A DNA stretch of 12,683 nt from RUG11247 sp050945995 (lineage in GTDB: Bacteria > Bacillota > Clostridia > Christensenellales > Aristaeellaceae). The position numbers and the translations under genes were made by a program. The DNA is taken from assembly GCA_050945995.1 (NCBI GenBank), contig JBMNUA010000051.1:1-12683 (forward strand), in the 5' to 3' direction. Every line of letters begins with the position of its first letter. Within the stretch, counting starts at the first letter, position 1. The notes below the pieces were generated by a model that saw only the letters and a list, made by a program, of their open reading frames with translations, was not told the DNA's origin and searched no databases. Below, piece by piece: positions 1-6,872 of this stretch.

Positions 1-88
1 CGTGCATGTGATTGGCGCAATGCGAAAGGGTATATGTTTATTATAACATATATTATGAATTTATTCCAGTTTGTATGCGTCTGGCGAG
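1..88. other. AT-rich intergenic island, no gene seen
   Basis: This stretch is markedly more AT-rich than the rest of the window. I see no convincing coding sequence. The only open frame on the plus strand runs antisense into the aldo/keto reductase and lacks a ribosome binding site. It holds a perfect 8-bp inverted repeat (listed separately) overlapping a TATAAT box on the minus strand, so it may contain the promoter of a leftward gene beyond the window edge. Confidence 0.5.
31..52. repeat. Perfect 8-bp inverted repeat, possible operator
   Basis: TATATGTT (31-38) and AACATATA (45-52) are exact inverted copies around a 6-nt spacer. On the minus strand a TATAAT hexamer (complement of 40-45) lies between and within the arms, but no good TTGACA-like box sits 16-18 bp upstream of it. 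The arrangement would suit a repressor or activator site over a -10 element for an off-window leftward gene. It may equally be chance in AT-rich DNA. Confidence 0.35.
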
Positions 89-119
89 AAAAACGGACGC
101 TCCGTTATCGGAACGCCCG
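89..119 (-). terminator. Rho-independent terminator of the aldo/keto reductase gene
   Basis: Read on the minus strand, about 20 nt after the TAA stop of the reductase, the transcript would fold a stem between 109-119 and 94-104: 11 pairs including two G-U pairs, with a 4-nt loop (105-108). A run of five T follows (complement of 89-93). This is a standard intrinsic terminator layout in the correct position and orientation. Confidence 0.8.
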
Positions 120-138
120 CCGTTGACTGCCGCCCAAA

Positions 139-1101
139 TTAAATCGCCCCGACGATTTTATGGGGAACGTACCTCTCCTCGAGATATGCGATGTCCTCGT
201 CCGTCAAGTGTAGATCGAACGTCCCCGCCGCGTCGTCAAAGTACTCCGCCTTCGTCGCGCCGATGATCGGCGACGCAGCGCCCTTCGCCAGCAGCCAGCC
301 GAGCGCAACCTGCGTCATCGTCGCGCCGTGGTTGCGTGCGATTTCGCCCACGCGCCCGGCGATCGCGGCGTCCGCCTCCTGCGTGGCATCGTACTTCGCA
401 ATCGCGGTTTTGTCGGTCTTGCTGCGCGCGGTGTCCGCCTGCCACGATGCTCGCGCGAGCCTGCCCGCCGCGAGCGGGCTGTACGGCGTGAGCGACACAT
501 TTTGCTGTTTGCAGATGGGGATCAGCTCGCGCTCGTCCTCGCGGTAGATGAGGTTGTAGTGGTTCTGCATCGAGACAAACGGCGTCCATCCGTTCTTCTC
601 GGCGGCGATCTGCATGTTGTGGAACTGGTAGCCGTACATCGCCGACGCGCCCAGCGCGCGCACCTTGCCCGCTTGGACGAGGCTGTGGAGCGCCTCCATC
701 GTCTCCTCGATGGGCGTGTCGCGGTCAAAGCGGTGGATGATGTACAGATCGACGTAATCCGTGCCGAGCCGCGCGAGCGACTGATCGATCTCGCGCAGGA
801 TCGCCGCGCGCGAAAGCCGCCCCTCGTTGAAAAACACCTTGGTCGCGATGATCACCTTGTCGCGCGCGACGTGCTTTTTCAGCGCGCGCCCCAAGTATTC
901 CTCACTCGTGCCGGCGGAATAGGTGTTGGCGGTGTCGAAGAAATTGATGCCCAAATCGAGCGCGCGCGCAATCAGCGACTCGCTCGCGTGGGCGTCGAGC
1001 GTCCATGCGTGCATGTTGCTGGCGGGGTCGCCAAAGCTCATGCAGCCCACACACAGCCGCGATACCCGAATCCCCGAACTGCCCAAATGCGTATACTCCA
1101 T
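139..1101 (-). CDS. Aldo/keto reductase, YajO-like
   Basis: A 320-residue member of the aldo/keto reductase superfamily, a cytosolic NAD(P)H-dependent TIM-barrel oxidoreductase that reduces aldehydes and ketones. The catalytic tetrad is visible: D56 and Y61 (FFDTANTYS), K88 (ATKVF) and H123 (YIIHRFD). The N-terminus (MEYTHLGSSGIRVSRLCVGC) and segments such as VSMQNHYNLIYRE closely resemble what I recall of E. coli YajO, including a similar length, so this subfamily is the best guess. The substrate cannot be read from sequence. The ATG at 1101 is chosen because GGGAGGGG lies 5 nt upstream; the open frame extends further to 1275, but that part would lie upstream of the promoter at 1136-1166. 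The gene is transcribed alone, with its own promoter and terminator. The MerR-like promoter suggests induction by a chemical signal, perhaps reactive aldehydes. Confidence 0.93.
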   Translation of the reverse strand: MEYTHLGSSGIRVSRLCVGCMSFGDPASNMHAWTLDAHASESLIARALDLGINFFDTANTYSAGTSEEYLGRALKKHVARDKVIIATKVFFNEGRLSRAAILREIDQSLARLGTDYVDLYIIHRFDRDTPIEETMEALHSLVQAGKVRALGASAMYGYQFHNMQIAAEKNGWTPFVSMQNHYNLIYREDERELIPICKQQNVSLTPYSPLAAGRLARASWQADTARSKTDKTAIAKYDATQEADAAIAGRVGEIARNHGATMTQVALGWLLAKGAASPIIGATKAEYFDDAAGTFDLHLTDEDIAYLEERYVPHKIVGAI

Positions 1102-1135
1102 ATTCTCCCCTCCCGTTTCCCCATTGTTTACAAAT

Positions 1136-1166
1136 AGTATACAGCCTGGAGTGCGCTCCAAGTCAA
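1136..1166 (-). promoter_or_regulatory. MerR-type promoter of the aldo/keto reductase gene
   Basis: On the minus strand a TTGACT -35 box (complement of 1161-1166) and a TATACT -10 box (complement of 1136-1141) are separated by 19 bp. Both hexamers are good matches to consensus, but the spacer is too long for efficient unaided initiation. A dyad fills the spacer. Long spacers with a central dyad are the hallmark of promoters activated by MerR-family regulators through DNA untwisting. The start site should be near 1129, giving a short leader before the SD at 1107-1114. Confidence 0.75.
1145..1162. promoter_or_regulatory. 18-bp dyad, predicted MerR-family operator
   Basis: CCTGGAG (1145-1151) and CTCCAAG (1156-1162) are inverted half-sites matching at 6 of 7 positions around a TGCG centre. 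The dyad sits between the -35 and -10 boxes and slightly overlaps the -35, as MerR-family operators do. No regulator gene is in the window, so the cognate protein would be encoded elsewhere. Confidence 0.65.
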
Positions 1167-1228
1167 GCCCTTTTGGTAAATTCCGATAAAAAACCACGCC
1201 GCGCGGCATAATGAATGAGGGCGCGCGC

Positions 1229-1257
1229 TTGTCAGGGCGCGCGCCATCTGCTATATT
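1229..1257 (+). promoter_or_regulatory. Sigma-70/A-type promoter of dnaE
   Basis: TTGTCA (1229-1234) and TATATT (1252-1257) each match consensus at 5 of 6 positions and are 17 bp apart, the optimal spacing. Initiation would be near 1264, leaving a leader of about 43 nt. This location excludes the in-frame ATG at 1211 as the dnaE start. The -35 box is flanked by two copies of GGGCGCGCGC (1219-1228 and 1235-1244). Confidence 0.7.
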
Positions 1258-1306
1258 AAGGGAAGGATACCGCAACTACCGACGATTGAAATCAGGAAGG
1301 CGACGC

Positions 1307-4300
1307 ATGTTTACACACCTGCATCTGCATACGGAATACTCGCTGCTCGACGGCGCATGCCGCATCAAGCAGCTGATGACGCGCATCAAAGAATTGGGCA
1401 TGGACGCCTGCGCGATCACCGACCACGGCGTGATGTACGGCGTGGTGGATTTCTATCGCGCCGCGAAGGCGGCGGGCATCCACCCGGTGATCGGCTGCGA
1501 GGTGTACGTCTGCCCGGATATGGACGATAAAACCACCGTCTCGCGCGAATACAGCCATCTGGTATTGTTGTGCGAAAATCAAGAGGGCTACAACAACCTC
1601 GTCAAACTCGTCAGCCGCGGGTTCACGCGCGGCTTCTACTACCGCCCGCGCGTGGACTACGCGCTGCTCAAGGAATATGCCGGCGGGTTGATCGCGCTTT
1701 CGGCGTGCCTGTCGGGCGACATCCCCAAGCTCCTGCTCGACGGGCGCACAAACGACGCGCGCGACATGGCGCGGCGCTACCTCGACATCTTCGGCGAGAA
1801 CAACTTCTTCATCGAGCTTCAGGATCACGCGATGCCCGAGCAGAAGCAGGTGCTCCCGCGCCTGGTCAAGCTCGCGCGCGAGATGGACATCCCAATGGTG
1901 GTGACAAACGACTGCCACTACCTCGAGCGCGAGGACGCCGCGGCGCAGGAGGCGCTCATGTGCATCCAAACCGGCAAAACGCTCAACGACGAGAGCCGCA
2001 TGCGCATGAACACCGACCAGCTGTATGTGAAAAGCGAGGAGGAGATGCGCGCGATCTTCCCGAACTTCGAGGACGCGATTGCGCGCACGGGCGAGATCGC
2101 GAAGCGCTGCCATGTGGAATTTGATTTTGAGACCCGGCATCTGCCGACCTACCCGCTGCCCGCGGGCGAGACGGACGCCGCGGAATACCTCGCAAAACTC
2201 TGCCGCGAGGGGCTCGCGCGCCGCTACCCGCCCGAGCGAGAGGACGCACGCGAGCGGCTCGAGTACGAATTATCGGTCATCATCTCCATGGGCTTTTCGG
2301 ACTACTTTCTCATCGTGTGGGATTTTATCGACTACGCGCGCAAAAACGGCATCGGCGTGGGTCCCGGGCGCGGCAGCGGCGCAGGCTCGATCGCGGCGTA
2401 TGCGCTGCGCATCACCGACGTCGATCCCATCCGCTACGCGCTTTTGTTCGAGCGGCTATTAAATCCCGAGCGCGTCTCCATGCCCGATTTCGACATCGAT
2501 TTTGATTACGAGCGGCGCGGCGAGGTAATCAAGTACGTCGCGCGCAAGTACGGCGAAGATCACGTCAGCCAGATCATCACCTTCGGGACGATGGCGGCGC
2601 GCGCGGTGATCCGCGATGTGGGGCGCGTGATCGATATGAGCTACCAGCAGACCGACGCGATTGCCAAGCTCGTGCCGTTTGAATTGAACATGACCTTGGA
2701 CAAGGCGCTGTCTGTGAGCGGGGAGCTGCGCCGCGCCTACGAGGGCGACGCGGGCGTCAAGCAATTGATCGACACTGCGCGCAAGTTGGAGGGCATGCCG
2801 CGCCACGCGTCCACCCACGCGGCGGGCGTGTTGATCACCTCCAAACCCGTGGACGAATACGTCCCGCTTCAGACAAACGACGATGTGATCACCACGCAGT
2901 TCCCCATGACGACGCTCGAGGAGCTGGGGCTTCTCAAGATGGATTTTTTGGGGCTGCGCACCCTCAACGTGATCGGCGACACCCTGGACATGCTGCGCGA
3001 GGCGGGCGCGGCGGACATCACCCCCGACGACATCCCGCTCGACGACCCCGCAGTGTATGAGATGATCTCAAACGGCGAAACCGACGGCGTGTTCCAGCTT
3101 GAATCCACCGGCATGCGCAGCTTTTTGACCCACATGCGCCCGGAGAATTTTGAGGACATCATCGCCGCGATCTCGCTGTATCGCCCGGGACCTATGGAAT
3201 CGATCCCGCGCTATGTGCGCGGCAAGCACGACCCCGCCACCGTCACCTACGCAACCGAAAAGCTGCGCCCGATCTTAGATGTGACGTATGGCTGCATCGT
3301 GTATCAGGAGCAGGTGATGCAGATCGTGCGCGATCTGGCGGGCTATTCCATGGGTCGATCCGACCTGGTGCGCCGCGCGATGTCAAAGAAAAAGCACGAT
3401 GTGATGGAGAAGGAGAAGCACCACTTCGTCCACGGCATGGTGGAAAACGGCGTGGTCACCGTGCCGGGCGCGGTGCGAAACGGCGTGCCGGAGGACGTGG
3501 CGGAGCGCATCTTCGACGAGATGGCGGCGTTCGCCAGCTACGCGTTCAACAAATCGCACGCGGCGGCGTACAGCGTGCTCTCGGTGCAGACGGCGTATTT
3601 GAAATACCATCATCCGGCGGAGTTTATGGCGGCGCTGATGAACTCCATCGAGGGGAACACCGAGAAAATCGCATTTTACATCCAATACTGCCGCAAAAAC
3701 GGCATTGAAATCCTCTCGCCGGATGTGAACCATTCGGGCGCAAAATTCTCGGTCGATAAAAAAGGCGGGGAAACGGGCATCCGCTTCGGGCTCTCGGGCG
3801 TCAAACATCTGGGACACCTCGCGGTGGACGCAATCGTCGCCGAGCGCGCACGCGGCGGCGCGTATGCGGACATCTACGATTTCATCGACCGGCTCGCAGG
3901 CGCGGCGATCAACAAAAAGGGCGTGGAGAGCCTGATCCGCGCGGGCGCGATGGACGCGCTGCCCGGCTTTCGCAGCCAGAAGCTGCATGTGTTCGAGCGC
4001 GCGATGGACGGCGCGGCGAAAAAGCAGAAAAACGCGGTGGACGGGCAGCTTTCGCTGTTTGGCATGTCGGAGGATGCCGCGCCCCCGCCGCCGCTCCCCA
4101 AGCTCACGGAGTTCGCGCTCAACCACCTGCTGCAGATGGAGAAGGAGGTCATCGGCGTGTACATCTCCGGGCACCCGCTCGACGCGTATCAGGAGGAGCT
4201 TTCCAAAATCGAGGTCACCTCGCAGTTCCTCGGTTCGCTCAAGGACGACGCGCACGACGGCGGCATGAGCTACGACCAGGCGACGGTCGCGATGGGCGGG

Positions 4301-4882
4301 CTGGTGGCGGAAAAGCGCATGAAGGCGACAAAATCCGGCAATATGATGGCGTTTGTGCAGTTGGAGGATCTCTACGGGGTGACCGAGGTGCTGGTGTTTC
4401 CCAAGGTGTACGAGCGGGTGAGCGAGCACCTCACGCCCGACAACCCCATTGTGATGATGGGCAAGCTCTCCATCCGCGAGGAGGAAGCGCCGAAACTATT
4501 GCTCGACAGCGTGCGCCCGCTGCGCGGCTACGACGGCGCGCCGGGGTTCGGCTTCGTGCCCGCGCGCGCGAACTACGAAACCCTCATGCGCGGCGAGATG
4601 CCGCTTGCGGAGGGTATCGCAAGACCCGCGCCGCCGCCGGCGGATTTTACGCCGCCGCGCGAGCGCGCCGCAACGCGCACGCTGTATTTGAAGCTCACGC
4701 GCGCGCAGATGGACGCGGCGCTCGACATCCTCGCGGCGACGCCGGGCAACATCCGCGTGAAGCTGCATCTCGCCGACGAGAAAAAGACGCTCGCCGCGCC
4801 GCGCGAATACTGGGTCGATCGTGGATACGACGCGGGCGCGCTCGCGGAACTGCTCGGCGAAGACGCCGTGGTATTGAAATAA
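1307..4882 (+). CDS. dnaE: DNA polymerase III subunit alpha (DnaE)
   Basis: A complete 1191-residue C-family replicative polymerase, near the usual DnaE length of about 1150. The N-terminal PHP domain (about 1-210) starts with HLHLHTEYS. The palm carries PDFDIDFD with D394 and D396, and KMDFLGLRTL with D546; these three match the catalytic aspartates of E. coli DnaE (401, 403, 555). The fingers segment FNKSHAAAY follows, then a helix-hairpin-helix region near 850-890, a consensus beta-clamp motif QLSLF (914-918), an OB-fold near 990-1060 and a C-terminal tail. The ATG at 1307 is preceded by AGGAAGG 7 nt upstream and lies downstream of the predicted promoter, which decides against the ATG at 1211. 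In Bacillota such enzymes act with PolC in chromosome replication; the sequence does not show which role this copy has. A GT2 gene follows after 38 bp. Confidence 0.97.
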   Translation: MFTHLHLHTEYSLLDGACRIKQLMTRIKELGMDACAITDHGVMYGVVDFYRAAKAAGIHPVIGCEVYVCPDMDDKTTVSREYSHLVLLCENQEGYNNLVKLVSRGFTRGFYYRPRVDYALLKEYAGGLIALSACLSGDIPKLLLDGRTNDARDMARRYLDIFGENNFFIELQDHAMPEQKQVLPRLVKLAREMDIPMVVTNDCHYLEREDAAAQEALMCIQTGKTLNDESRMRMNTDQLYVKSEEEMRAIFPNFEDAIARTGEIAKRCHVEFDFETRHLPTYPLPAGETDAAEYLAKLCREGLARRYPPEREDARERLEYELSVIISMGFSDYFLIVWDFIDYARKNGIGVGPGRGSGAGSIAAYALRITDVDPIRYALLFERLLNPERVSMPDFDIDFDYERRGEVIKYVARKYGEDHVSQIITFGTMAARAVIRDVGRVIDMSYQQTDAIAKLVPFELNMTLDKALSVSGELRRAYEGDAGVKQLIDTARKLEGMPRHASTHAAGVLITSKPVDEYVPLQTNDDVITTQFPMTTLEELGLLKMDFLGLRTLNVIGDTLDMLREAGAADITPDDIPLDDPAVYEMISNGETDGVFQLESTGMRSFLTHMRPENFEDIIAAISLYRPGPMESIPRYVRGKHDPATVTYATEKLRPILDVTYGCIVYQEQVMQIVRDLAGYSMGRSDLVRRAMSKKKHDVMEKEKHHFVHGMVENGVVTVPGAVRNGVPEDVAERIFDEMAAFASYAFNKSHAAAYSVLSVQTAYLKYHHPAEFMAALMNSIEGNTEKIAFYIQYCRKNGIEILSPDVNHSGAKFSVDKKGGETGIRFGLSGVKHLGHLAVDAIVAERARGGAYADIYDFIDRLAGAAINKKGVESLIRAGAMDALPGFRSQKLHVFERAMDGAAKKQKNAVDGQLSLFGMSEDAAPPPPLPKLTEFALNHLLQMEKEVIGVYISGHPLDAYQEELSKIEVTSQFLGSLKDDAHDGGMSYDQATVAMGGLVAEKRMKATKSGNMMAFVQLEDLYGVTEVLVFPKVYERVSEHLTPDNPIVMMGKLSIREEEAPKLLLDSVRPLRGYDGAPGFGFVPARANYETLMRGEMPLAEGIARPAPPPADFTPPRERAATRTLYLKLTRAQMDAALDILAATPGNIRVKLHLADEKKTLAAPREYWVDRGYDAGALAELLGEDAVVLK
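4046..4060 (+). other. dnaE: Beta-clamp binding motif in DnaE
   Basis: Codons for QLSLF at residues 914-918 match the internal QLxLF sliding-clamp binding consensus exactly. They lie between the helix-hairpin-helix region and the OB-fold, the position where DnaE proteins normally carry this motif. This supports a processive, clamp-dependent polymerase. Confidence 0.75.
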
Positions 4883-4908
4883 TAGGAAGCATGGCGCATC
4901 GCGCGCCC

Positions 4909-4914
4909 GGAGGG
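4909..4914 (+). promoter_or_regulatory. Ribosome binding site deciding the GT2 start
   Basis: GGAGGG lies 6 nt before the ATG at 4921. The earlier in-frame ATG at 4891 has AGGAAG only 1 nt upstream, which is too close to work. The site therefore supports 4921. Confidence 0.7.
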
Positions 4915-4920
4915 TCATGG

Positions 4921-5871
4921 ATGAACACACCCATTCTATACATCGTCGTCCCCTGTTACAACGAGGAGGAGGCGCTGCCGCACGCGTCGAAGCGGCTGAA
5001 CGAACTCATGGAGGATTTGATCGCAACCGCGCGCGTGCGCCCGGAGAGCCGCGTTGCCTTCGTGGACGACGGCAGCAAGGACGCGACGTGGGAGGTCATC
5101 TGCAAATTGCGCGATGAAAACCCGCGGTTTGAGGGCATCAAACTTGCGCACAACGCTGGGCATATGAACGCGCTGTGGGCGGGGATGACGCTCGTTTCCG
5201 GCAAGTGCGACTGCCTGGTTACCATCGACGCGGATTTGCAGGACGACGTCAACGCCATCTACGGATTTTTGGATCACTATATGCAGGGCGCGGATGTGGT
5301 GTACGGCGTGCGCTCCAGCCGCCAGACCGACACCGCGTTCAAGCGCGTGACGGCGCAGGGGTTTTATAAATTGATGGGCATGATGGGCGTTGAAATGGTG
5401 TACAACCACGCGGATTATCGGCTGCTCTCGCGCCGCGCGGTCGAGGCGCTGCTCAGCTTCGGCGAGGTGAACATGTTTTTGCGCGGCATGGTGCCGCTGT
5501 TGGGCTTTCGCACGGCGCAGGTGGCGTATGAGCGCGGCGAGCGCGTCGCGGGCGAGTCGAAATACCCGCTGAAAAAAATGCTCGGCTTCGCCGTGGACGG
5601 CATCACCTCGTTTTCCAACAAGCCCATCCGCTTTGTCACCGTCATCGGCTTTCTGTGCGCGCTCTTGGGCATTTTGATGGCGGTGTACGCCATCGTATCG
5701 CTCGCGATCGGGCGCACCGTGGCGGGCTGGGCGAGTTTGATGATGAGCGTCTGGCTGATCGGCGGTATGCAGCTCATCGCCGTGGGCATGATCGGCGAGT
5801 ACATCGGAAAAATCTATATGGAGGTCAAGCGCCGCCCGAAGTTCATCCTCGACCGGTATTTGCACGATTGA
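4921..5871 (+). CDS. Membrane-anchored GT2 glycosyltransferase, DPM1/GtrB-like
   Basis: A 316-residue family 2 glycosyltransferase. The GT-A fold begins with YIVVPCYNEEEALP (7-20), followed by VDDGSKDAT (48-56), the metal-binding motif DADLQD (103-108), and RVAGESKYPLKKM (208-220), a segment typical of the DPM1/GtrB group. Two hydrophobic helices near 238-263 and 271-297 anchor the C-terminus in the membrane, ending in GEYIGKIYMEVKRRPKF. Relatives transfer a hexose from a nucleotide sugar to undecaprenyl or dolichyl phosphate, making a lipid-linked monosaccharide that a flippase and a GT-C enzyme then use. Neither a GtrA-type flippase nor a GT-C enzyme is in view, so donor and final acceptor are unknown. 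It lies 38 bp behind dnaE with no terminator between, so it is probably co-transcribed. A hairpin terminator follows 8 nt after the stop. Confidence 0.92.
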   Translation: MNTPILYIVVPCYNEEEALPHASKRLNELMEDLIATARVRPESRVAFVDDGSKDATWEVICKLRDENPRFEGIKLAHNAGHMNALWAGMTLVSGKCDCLVTIDADLQDDVNAIYGFLDHYMQGADVVYGVRSSRQTDTAFKRVTAQGFYKLMGMMGVEMVYNHADYRLLSRRAVEALLSFGEVNMFLRGMVPLLGFRTAQVAYERGERVAGESKYPLKKMLGFAVDGITSFSNKPIRFVTVIGFLCALLGILMAVYAIVSLAIGRTVAGWASLMMSVWLIGGMQLIAVGMIGEYIGKIYMEVKRRPKFILDRYLHD

Positions 5872-5879
5872 TGGAAGAC

Positions 5880-5904
5880 GCCCGCCCGAATTTTTCGGGC
5901 GGGC
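5880..5904 (+). terminator. Strong hairpin terminator between convergent units
   Basis: An 11-bp perfect stem (5880-5890 pairs with 5894-5904) with a 3-nt loop, followed on the plus strand by ATGTTTTA. The tail suits intrinsic termination of the dnaE-GT2 transcript. The tail in the opposite direction is poor in T, so termination of the leftward operon here is less certain, although the same stem lies just after its last stop codon. Confidence 0.75.
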
Positions 5905-5909
5905 ATGTT

Positions 5910-6872
5910 TTACGAATAAAACGATCGATACCACTCCACGAACCGCGCGAGCCCATCCTCGATCGCGGTGTCGGGTCGAAAATCAAAATCGCGGATCAAA
6001 TCGTCCACATCGGCGTAGGTCTGGTACACATCCCCCGGCTGCATGGGCAAAAACTCCTTCTTTGCCTGCACGCCGAGCGCGCACTCCAGCACCTCGATGA
6101 ACCGCATCAGCCGCTCGGGCTTGTTGTTGCCGATGTTGTAGACCGCGGCGGGCGCATCCCCCGCCGGCGGGCGCGCGAGCATGGCGTCCACGCCGCGCAC
6201 AATGTCGTCGATGTAGGTAAAATCGCGCAGCATATCGCCGTTGTTGTAGATGCGGATCGTCTTCCCGGCGAGGATCATCTCGGTGAACTTGAAATACGCC
6301 ATGTCCGGTCGCCCGTAAGGACCGTATACGGTGAAAAAGCGAAGCCCCGTGGTGGGGATTTGATAGAGATGGCTGTAGGTGTACGCCATCAGCTCGTTGG
6401 TCTTCTTCGTCGCCGCGTACAGGCTGATCGGGCGGCTCACATCGTCCGTGACGGAAAACGGCGTCTTTTGCTGGTTGCCGTACACCGACGAGGACGACGC
6501 GTAGAGCAGATGCTTCACCGGGTGGCGGCGGCAGGCTTCGAGCACATTGAAAAAGCCCACGACGTTGGAATCGATGTACGCGCGCGGGTTCTCGATGGAG
6601 TAGCGAACGCCCGCCTGTGCGGCGAGGTTCACGCAAATCTCCACCGCGTGCTCCGCAAACAGCTGCTCCACCGCGTCCGCGTCCGCCAAATCGCCCTTTT
6701 GAAACGCAAAGTTCGGGTACTCCCGCAAAATTTCAAGCCGCGCTTCCTTGAGCCGCACATCGTAATAATCGTTCAAATTATCAAAGCCGATCACGCGCTC
6801 CCCGCGCGAAAGCAGCAACTTCGACAGATGAAAGCCGATGAACCCGGCAGCGCCGGTGATCAGATACGTCAT
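5910..6872 (-). CDS. UDP-glucuronate 4-epimerase-like SDR
   Basis: A 320-residue extended short-chain dehydrogenase/reductase of the NDP-sugar epimerase family. The Rossmann motif GAAGFIG (7-13) binds NAD, D31 would bind the adenosine ribose, and the catalytic set is S128 in the SSSSVYG segment with Y152 and K156 (YAATK). NLAAQAGVRYS (82-92) and TVYGPYGRPDMA (181-192) are the signatures I associate with UDP-glucuronate 4-epimerases (CapI/GAE type), which interconvert UDP-GlcA and UDP-GalA. A UDP-glucose/galactose or related epimerase remains possible. The ATG at 6872 has GGAGGGGG 7 nt upstream and forms an ATGA overlap with the stop of the preceding nucleotidyltransferase gene, implying translational coupling. 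It is the last gene of the leftward operon and lies 5 nt from the shared hairpin. Its job would be to provide, or recycle, UDP-uronic acids for glycan synthesis. Confidence 0.9.
   Translation of the reverse strand: MTYLITGAAGFIGFHLSKLLLSRGERVIGFDNLNDYYDVRLKEARLEILREYPNFAFQKGDLADADAVEQLFAEHAVEICVNLAAQAGVRYSIENPRAYIDSNVVGFFNVLEACRRHPVKHLLYASSSSVYGNQQKTPFSVTDDVSRPISLYAATKKTNELMAYTYSHLYQIPTTGLRFFTVYGPYGRPDMAYFKFTEMILAGKTIRIYNNGDMLRDFTYIDDIVRGVDAMLARPPAGDAPAAVYNIGNNKPERLMRFIEVLECALGVQAKKEFLPMQPGDVYQTYADVDDLIRDFDFRPDTAIEDGLARFVEWYRSFYS

Noticed and set aside
12..266. 84-codon plus-strand open frame at the left edge
   Set aside because: No SD, it crosses the reductase terminator and the reductase 3' end, and it has no family resemblance.
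1173..1212. Second dnaE promoter from TTGGTA (1173) and CATAAT (1207)
   Set aside because: The spacer of 28 bp is far outside the functional range.
1211..1306. Upstream extension of dnaE to the ATG at 1211
   Set aside because: The predicted promoter (1229-1257) and start site (about 1264) lie inside it, DnaE proteins begin at the HLHLHTEYS segment, and the ATG at 1307 has a good SD.
3383..4429. 348-codon minus-strand open frame inside dnaE
   Set aside because: Composition typical of antisense frames in GC-rich DNA, and the opposite strand is an intact, well-conserved polymerase.
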